Assembly (NCBI GenBank): GCA_030040455.1
Contig: JASHTR010000286.1
Coordinates: forward strand, 1 to 5,492
Reading direction: 5' to 3'
DNA length: 5,492 nucleotides
Source of the DNA: Terriglobia bacterium
GTDB taxonomy: Bacteria > Acidobacteriota > Terriglobia > UBA7540
This document shows, piece by piece, positions 1 to 3,885 of this stretch. The first letter of the stretch is position 1. Every line of letters begins with the position of its first letter. A program made the position numbers and the translations under genes. A model generated the notes under the pieces. It worked only from the letters and a program-made list of their open reading frames with translations, did not search any database and had not been told where the DNA came from.

Positions 1-158
1 GCGAAGAAGAAGGGAAAGCCAAAGGCATGTTTCTCGCCGGCAACTTCTTTTCCGGCGTGGGAATTTCGGATTGCATTCGCTCGGCAACTTCAGCCGCAGG
101 GCGGGCAGTGCAGTTTGCCAAGGAAGTGGCACCCACGGTTGATGCGTCTTTGGGTTGA
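1..158 (+). CDS. hemY: Protoporphyrinogen oxidase, C-terminal end (partial)
   Basis: This is the last 51 codons of a gene that enters from the left edge, read in the frame beginning at base 3 and ending at TGA 156-158. The segment LAGNFFSGVGISDCIRSA followed by an Ala-rich helix matches the C-terminal FAD-binding signature of HemY/HemG-type protoporphyrinogen oxidases, which have a 'LaGN...GVGi.DCI.sg..aA' pattern. That family is a flavoprotein group that oxidises protoporphyrinogen IX to protoporphyrin IX late in haem synthesis, usually at the membrane. Only the C-terminus is visible, so a related FAD-dependent amine oxidase cannot be fully excluded, but the GVGxxDCI block is quite specific. 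The gene converges on nrdR with only 23 bases between the two stop codons. I see no clear terminator hairpin in that gap. Confidence 0.8.
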   Translation, partial: EEEGKAKGMFLAGNFFSGVGISDCIRSATSAAGRAVQFAKEVAPTVDASLG

Positions 159-181
159 CTGTGGGCTCATCATTGGGGGAA

Positions 182-652
182 TCAGTGCGCTCTGCCCTCT
201 TTCGCCTTCAGCAGATCCTTTAGCTCATCCATGAATTCGCGCACATCTTTGAAGTCCGAATAGACTGATGCAAAGCGGACGTAAGCCACCTTGTCCAGCT
301 TCTTCAGCCGGTTCATTACGAGCTCTCCGACGCCGGAAGTGGACCGCTCGCGCGCCGGTGATTCGGCCACATAGGTTTCGGCTTCATTCACAATTTCTTC
401 CAGTTTACTAACCGGAACGGGGCGGCGCTCGCAAGCTTTCAACAGCCCGGTAAGCACTTTCTGCCGGTCGAATTTTTCGCGCCGACCGTCTTTTTTGACC
501 ACCATATAGGGAATCTCGTCGATTCGCTCGTAAGTCGTGAACCGACGCCCGCATTTCTCACACTCTCGCCGGCGCCGGATGGTGTCACCGACCTTCGCTT
601 CGCGCGAATCAACAACCCGGTCGTGTAAATTCCCGCAAAAAGGGCATCTCAT
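182..652 (-). CDS. nrdR: Transcriptional repressor NrdR
   Basis: NrdR is the nucleotide-sensing repressor of ribonucleotide reductase (nrd) genes; it binds NrdR boxes when its ATP-cone is loaded with dATP. The 156-residue protein has the usual length and order. An N-terminal zinc ribbon carries Cys3, Cys6, Cys31 and Cys34, starts MRCPFCGN and includes the basic stretch RRRREC (26-31) and RRFTTYER (36-43). An ATP-cone follows over about residues 49-139, beginning VVKKDGRREKFDR (51-63). The ATG at 652-650 is preceded by GAGGGA (complement of 663-668) at a 10-base spacing, which is acceptable but long. No alternative start would keep the first two zinc cysteines. The gene is single, convergent with the hemY-like gene, and has a hairpin-rich upstream region. 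I did not find an obvious NrdR box there, so autoregulation is not supported by the sequence. Confidence 0.97.
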   Translation of the reverse strand: MRCPFCGNLHDRVVDSREAKVGDTIRRRRECEKCGRRFTTYERIDEIPYMVVKKDGRREKFDRQKVLTGLLKACERRPVPVSKLEEIVNEAETYVAESPARERSTSGVGELVMNRLKKLDKVAYVRFASVYSDFKDVREFMDELKDLLKAKEGRAH

Positions 653-671
653 CGTGTTGGCATCCCTCGGG

Positions 672-707
672 TCAGCATGAAAAAATCAACGATGCCTGTC
701 ATGCTGA
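672..707. repeat. Inverted repeat upstream of nrdR (9-bp arms)
   Basis: TCAGCATGA at 672-680 is the exact reverse complement of TCATGCTGA at 699-707, with 18 bases between. It lies 20 bases upstream of the nrdR start, so it could be an operator or a stem in the nrdR 5' untranslated RNA. It does not resemble the known NrdR box. The symmetry is seen directly; the function is unknown. Confidence 0.5.
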
Positions 708-712
708 TGAGC

Positions 713-734
713 CCGTTCGCTCCTCTTCGAACGG
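713..734. repeat. Inverted repeat upstream of nrdR (7-bp arms, 8-base loop)
   Basis: CCGTTCG (713-719) and CGAACGG (728-734) are exact reverse complements around the loop CTCCTCTT. No T-run follows on either strand, so it is not a typical intrinsic terminator. It is only five bases from the end of the preceding inverted repeat, so the two may form a paired structure. Confidence 0.4.
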
Positions 735-789
735 TCATAAGCGTGAAACGCAGGGTCCGTAGTTGACTTTTCGGTCTTCAGGAGAAACC

Positions 790-813
790 GCAGCGTTGCA
801 AGGCGAACGCTGC
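790..813. repeat. Perfect stem-loop (8-bp arms, 8-base loop)
   Basis: GCAGCGTT (790-797) and AACGCTGC (806-813) are exact reverse complements around the loop GCAAGGCG, giving a stable GC-rich hairpin. The palindrome TTGCAA occurs at 796-801 and again at 815-820. No U-tract follows on either strand. Lying between the REP-like element and nrdR, it could shape RNA reading through from the sugar kinase gene, or be a remnant of another repeat. Confidence 0.45.
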
Positions 814-856
814 ATTGCAATCCCGTAAATTCCTGTTTTTCCGGACATTTTGCAGC

Positions 857-958
857 CTGTCATTCTGACGCTGAGCAACGCGAAGCGGAAGAATTCCCGC
901 ATTTGCCTTTTTTCAAATACCGGGATTCTTCGGTCGCTGCGCTCCCTCAGAATGACAG
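857..958. repeat. Palindromic REP/MITE-like intergenic element
   Basis: The ends are exact 12-base inverted repeats: CTGTCATTCTGA at 857-868 and TCAGAATGACAG at 947-958. Inside, both arms contain a GCGAAGCGG/GCAGCGACCG-like stretch and then GAAGAAT-CCCG, so the arms match imperfectly for about 40 bases. The centre is CCCGCATTTG, a run of six T, then CAAATACCGGG. This looks like the noncoding palindrome common in Acidobacteriota and some Deltaproteobacteria, whose accidental translation gives peptides such as CHSEGAQRPKNPGI. It encodes no protein. It sits 34 bases past the sugar kinase stop, so its transcript would fold and could end or protect the kinase mRNA. Family assignment is from memory; the symmetry is read directly. 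Confidence 0.8.
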
Positions 959-991
959 TTCCCTTGGTTGCGGCCGCAAGGGCGAGCTGCG

Positions 992-1894
992 CTACTCTTC
1001 TTTTCCAGCCGCCTGTAAAGCCATTGCCTCTTCAAGACTCCAAGGAGGAAGCGCGCCGGGTCGGCTCGTGACCAGCGCTCCCACCCGATTGGCAAAGTCC
1101 GCGACTTCCATCGCCCGCCATCGGCTGGCGATCCCGTGGAGAAGGGCGGCGGCAAAGGCGTCGCCAGCTCCGATGGCATCCGAGACCTCGACGGGATATC
1201 CTGCCGCCTCCACGTATTCGTCGGCGAAGAACAGGGCACAACCGTGAAAGCCACGCGTGACCGCAACCGCTTCAAGATCAAATTCGTTGGCAGCGCGCCG
1301 GCAAAATTCCGCGATAGAGTCCACCGTGAAGCCGGCCATGGCTGCAGCCTCTCGGGCTTCGTCTTCATTGAGCTTGACGACGGAGGCTGTGGAAATAAGC
1401 TCGCGCACCAGCGGGGGCTCATAGGAACCGACACGCAGGTTGACGTCGTAGAAGCGCCGGCTCTCCCGGTTCATGCCCGTGAGCTGGCGCGTCAGGTCCC
1501 TCCCCCGTCGGCTCATCTGAAAAAGGGTTCCGAAATAGACCCAATCGGGCTTCCAGGACTGAAGCTCCCGCAAGTCTTCGGAGGATAGCTCTGCGAAGTC
1601 ATAGGCAGCCGGACGGTGAATGGTGAAGTGCGGCTGGGCGTCCGCGTCGAGCGCCACCGTAACAAGGCCCGTTTGGTGGTCCCGCACGCGCCGCACGTAA
1701 CGACGATTGAGGCTCAGCTCGTCCATTTGGCGAAGAATGCGGTCGCCGCGTGCATCGCAGCCTACCGCGCTGACGAAGGCAACCGTGTGCCCGAGCCGCT
1801 GCGCGTGAACCGCAAAGTTGAGTGGCGCGCCGCCAAGATGCTCCTCGTTGCCAAGCACGTCCCACAAAACCTCGCCAATGCTGATGATTTTCAT
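992..1894 (-). CDS. PfkB-family carbohydrate kinase (fructokinase-like)
   Basis: This 300-residue protein has the full PfkB/ribokinase fold signatures and is of normal family length. It starts MKIISIGEVLWDVL, where the GE.L.D pattern leads into the sugar-binding strand. The GGAPLNFA motif is at 21-28, and a ribokinase-type NLR (152-154) and KLNEDEA (174-180) lie mid-protein. The C-terminal signature DAIGAGDAF (239-247) carries the anion hole (GAG) and catalytic base Asp245. The reaction is ATP-dependent phosphorylation of a sugar in the cytoplasm; fructose is the best guess from GEVLWD and GGAPLNFA, but the substrate is not proven. The frame is open upstream to 2029, but the ATG at 1894-1892 gives the conserved N-terminus and the extra 45 residues look like translated spacer. 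The ribosome binding site is weak (GAGAT, about 7 bases before ATG). No sugar transporter or regulator is adjacent. Confidence 0.9.
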   Translation of the reverse strand: MKIISIGEVLWDVLGNEEHLGGAPLNFAVHAQRLGHTVAFVSAVGCDARGDRILRQMDELSLNRRYVRRVRDHQTGLVTVALDADAQPHFTIHRPAAYDFAELSSEDLRELQSWKPDWVYFGTLFQMSRRGRDLTRQLTGMNRESRRFYDVNLRVGSYEPPLVRELISTASVVKLNEDEAREAAAMAGFTVDSIAEFCRRAANEFDLEAVAVTRGFHGCALFFADEYVEAAGYPVEVSDAIGAGDAFAAALLHGIASRWRAMEVADFANRVGALVTSRPGALPPWSLEEAMALQAAGKEE

Positions 1895-2107
1895 CTGGAT
1901 CTCAACGAACTGCCCCGTGCCCTCCGTGTTGCGGCTGGAGAGACACACAGGACGCGCAAAAATCCGCTTTGATTGCGGCTCTGCCCCACTGCGCCGCGAA
2001 CGCTCACTATACCTCGGAAGGCAGGCCATAGGCTATATGGAGCGATAGCAACGGCAGAAGGGGGCGGCCGCGGTAATACCTCAGATGATGTGAAAAAATG
2101 AACATCC

Positions 2108-2128
2108 TCTCGCAAAGACGCCAAGACA
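2108..2128 (+). repeat. SRKDAKT-type spacer repeat unit
   Basis: The bases TCTCGCAAAGACGCCAAGAC (from 2108) read S-R-K-D-A-K-T in frame. This is the hallmark of a widely scattered noncoding repeat seen between genes in several bacterial phyla. Only one degenerate unit is present, with no open frame around it. It directly precedes the palindrome at 2141-2198. The family assignment is from memory. Confidence 0.4.
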
Positions 2129-2140
2129 AGTTGAGAGTTC

Positions 2141-2198
2141 AAAGTCGAGAGTCGAAAGTTTATAAGGAGAAGTCCTTTAACTTTTGACTTTCAACTTT
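2141..2198. repeat. Long imperfect palindrome (AAAGT/ACTTT-rich hairpin)
   Basis: The centre is a perfect stem AAGGA (2164-2168), loop GAAG, TCCTT (2173-2177). Outward, the left arm (2141-2162, rich in GAGAGTC and GAAAGT) pairs with the right arm (2178-2198, rich in ACTTT and GACTTTC). There are two single-base bulges (2163 and 2159), a few G-T pairs and one mismatch. The full hairpin spans about 58 bases. Repeats of the GTTGAAAGT type are common in spacers of Acidobacteriota and Bacteroidota. No strong T-run follows, so it is probably a repeat and not a classical terminator. Confidence 0.6.
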
Positions 2199-2209
2199 GG
2201 CGACCCGTT

Positions 2210-2237
2210 TTGACCGTAAAAGTGGATATGGTAGCTT
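2210..2237 (+). promoter_or_regulatory. Candidate sigma-70-like promoter for the kinase pair
   Basis: TTGACC (2210-2215) matches five of six bases of a -35 box. It is followed after 16 bases by TAGCTT (2232-2237), which keeps only the T-A...T frame of a -10 box plus one further T. It lies about 115 bases before the ATG at 2353. The -35 is good and the -10 poor, so this is a weak prediction. Confidence 0.25.
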
Positions 2238-2352
2238 AAAAGGAGGGGCGATTCCGCGCGCTCTTTGTCGGGAGTGATTGTTACGACCTCATCATAGCGG
2301 CGGTCTATGCCAGTGATCCGAGAGAGCCACATTCGGGGACGGGAGTTCCTAG

Positions 2353-3036
2353 ATGAAACGATACGGCGAGCATCGTTTTCCCGGGAAGCTGTTCGTGGTG
2401 GAGGGGATCGACGGCTCAGGAAAATCGACCCAGCTTAACCTGCTCTATCAATGGCTGCAGAGCGAGGGGTACGGGGTGGTCTTCAGCGAATGGAACTCAT
2501 CGCCCCTCGTCCGGAACACGACCCGGCGCGGCAAAAAGAAGCGGATGCTCGCGCCTTCGACGTTCAGCCTTATCCACGCCACTGATTTTGCCGACCGCGT
2601 CGAGCACAATATCATCCCACTGCTTAAGGCCGGGGCAGTGGTGCTCTGCGACCGATACATTTACACCGCGTTTGCCCGTGACGTGGTGCGCGGCATGGAC
2701 CCCAAGTGGGTGCGCGAAATCTATTCCTTTGCCGTCAGACCTACGGTGGCTTTCTACTTCCGCGTCCCCCTGGAAGTATCCATCAAGCGGCTTCGTGCCA
2801 GCCGGAACGGGTTTAAGTATTACGAGGCAGGCATGGACCTTGAATTGAGTGAAGATCCGGACGAGAGTTTCAAACTGTTTCAGGACCGCATTGTGCAGGA
2901 ATATGAGAAGATGATCGCCGAATTCGACCTCACCGTTGTGGATGAAACGCTGCCGATCGAGGGGCAGCAAGATCAGATGCGGCAAATTGTCAAGGCCCGG
3001 CTCGCCCAGGCCAAACGATTAAGGGTAGCCCCGTGA
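2353..3036 (+). CDS. Thymidylate-kinase-like P-loop kinase, first of a tandem pair
   Basis: This 227-residue cytoplasmic protein belongs to the thymidylate kinase (dTMP kinase)-like superfamily. The P-loop GIDGSGKST (18-26) follows strand KLFVVE. ATDFADRVEHNIIPLLKAG (76-94) matches the family's FAxDRxxH...I.P.L..G segment, DRY is at 100-102, and a basic lid-like region (KRLRASR, 145-151) precedes YYEAGMDL. The canonical dTMP kinase reaction is ATP + dTMP to ADP + dTDP. However, the TREPGG motif normally found after the second strand is absent (EWNSSPLVRN, 46-55) and the stretch after DRY is IYTAFARD instead of the usual S..AYQ type, so the substrate is uncertain. The start is firm: GGGAG at 2341-2345 is seven bases before ATG. 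Its stop overlaps the start of the next gene in GTGA (3033-3036), so the two are probably co-translated. Symbol tmk is withheld because the genome may have a separate true tmk. Confidence 0.85.
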   Translation: MKRYGEHRFPGKLFVVEGIDGSGKSTQLNLLYQWLQSEGYGVVFSEWNSSPLVRNTTRRGKKKRMLAPSTFSLIHATDFADRVEHNIIPLLKAGAVVLCDRYIYTAFARDVVRGMDPKWVREIYSFAVRPTVAFYFRVPLEVSIKRLRASRNGFKYYEAGMDLELSEDPDESFKLFQDRIVQEYEKMIAEFDLTVVDETLPIEGQQDQMRQIVKARLAQAKRLRVAP

Positions 3037-3815
3037 GAGAAACCTATGGAGTGGTTCTGCCCGGCCTGAACCTGGCGGACATGAGCGGAAAATTGATTGT
3101 CATTGAAGGGACGGACGGCGTGGGCCGCTCCACCCAAATGAACCTCCTCAGGCCCTGGCTGGAGCATCAGGGCCACGCCGTTGTGGACACCGGCATCACC
3201 CGCTCAGCCCTGGCCGGCAAGGGCATCAAGAAAGCGAAGGAAGGCCACACCCTGGGGCGGGTGACGCTGACGCTGTTCTATGCCACGGATTTCGCGGACC
3301 GCGTCATCCATCAGATCGTTCCGGCGCTCCAGGCTGGCTTTGTTGTGCTCACCGACCGCTATATTTATTCCCTCATGGCGCGTGCCCTCGTCCGCGGACT
3401 TGACCCGGTGTGGCTCAGCAATCTTTACAGCTTTGCTCCCAAGCCGGACGCTGTCCTTTACCTCCGCATCGGCGTCGAGGACCTCATTCCGCGCGTGGTT
3501 TTCTCCCGGGGCTTCGATTACTGGGAATCGGGGATGGATTTACATGCGAGCGAGGATATGTATGAAAGCTTCGGTAAATACCAGACGTCCCTGCTCGCCC
3601 AATTCGACAAGCTTTCGCAAGAATATAATTTCGAAGTCATTGACGCCACGCAGGATATCCGCTCCATTTTTCGCCAACTGCAAATTTGTATTGCCCGGGT
3701 GCTCGAAAAGCCTGGCGTTACCAAACCGCCAGCGCCAGTCGAGCGCCTCGCCGAAAGCAAGGTCGCTGAGACCGCAGAGGCTGAAGTTGCGGCAACGGTT
3801 GTGAAGAATGGCTAA
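3033..3815 (+). CDS. Thymidylate-kinase-like protein with Arg in the P-loop, second of the pair
   Basis: This 260-residue paralogue of the preceding protein shares the same order: P-loop region GTDGVGRST (26-34), ATDFADRVIHQIVPALQAG (84-102), DRYIYS (108-113), VRGLDP (120-125) and YWESGMDL (163-170). The invariant P-loop lysine is replaced by Arg32 (CGC at 3126-3128), so phosphate binding or catalysis may be altered. The TREPGG motif is also missing. The tail from about residue 227 is rich in Pro, Ala and Glu and probably disordered; the first protein lacks it. I chose GTG at 3033 because it overlaps the upstream stop (GTGA), has AAGGG seven bases before it, and restores a YG....PG stretch like that near the first protein's start. 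ATG at 3081 is the alternative (244 residues), but it has no good ribosome binding site. It could be a regulatory or structural partner of the first protein, or an active kinase of a subfamily that uses Arg. Confidence 0.82.
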   Translation: MRETYGVVLPGLNLADMSGKLIVIEGTDGVGRSTQMNLLRPWLEHQGHAVVDTGITRSALAGKGIKKAKEGHTLGRVTLTLFYATDFADRVIHQIVPALQAGFVVLTDRYIYSLMARALVRGLDPVWLSNLYSFAPKPDAVLYLRIGVEDLIPRVVFSRGFDYWESGMDLHASEDMYESFGKYQTSLLAQFDKLSQEYNFEVIDATQDIRSIFRQLQICIARVLEKPGVTKPPAPVERLAESKVAETAEAEVAATVVKNG

Positions 3816-3885
3816 TGGTGGAGCAGGCGGTAAAGCTGCAGCTCAAGCACTAACTACTGCGGGCTAATTTAGACAAACCGAAAAT

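Larger units (their letters stand above)
1895..2352. other. Non-coding region between divergent genes
   Basis: This 458-base gap separates the sugar kinase (-) from the first thymidylate-kinase-like gene (+). I found no convincing gene in it. It holds a spacer repeat (2108-2128), a long imperfect palindrome (2141-2198) and a weak forward promoter candidate (2210-2237). On the minus strand TATAGT (complement of 2006-2011) could be a -10 box for the sugar kinase, about 110 bases upstream of its start, but no good -35 is placed before it. The part next to the kinase start translates to spacer-like peptides (CLSSRNTEGTG in the minus frame), which suggests further decayed intergenic repeat. Confidence 0.6.

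Noticed and set aside
159..181. Possible terminator between the convergent hemY-like gene and nrdR
   Set aside because: The 23-base gap has no inverted repeat or T-run that I can see.
913..1434. Open minus-strand frame of 173 codons overlapping the sugar kinase and the palindrome
   Set aside because: It runs out of frame inside the well-supported sugar kinase, and its C-terminal residues (CHSEGAQRPKNPGI) are an accidental translation of the REP-like palindrome.
1136..1588. Open plus-strand frame of 150 codons antisense to the sugar kinase
   Set aside because: No domain is recognisable and the opposite strand has a complete PfkB protein with catalytic motifs. It is a GC-driven shadow frame.
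1895..2029. 45-residue N-terminal extension of the sugar kinase
   Set aside because: The conserved PfkB N-terminus begins at the ATG at 1894-1892. The upstream peptide is Arg/Ser-rich and resembles translated spacer repeats.
2241..2277. Strong Shine-Dalgarno-like AGGAGG at 2241-2246
   Set aside because: No usable start at the right distance opens a meaningful frame. ATT at 2251 gives only eight codons, and the GTG and TTG nearby end quickly.
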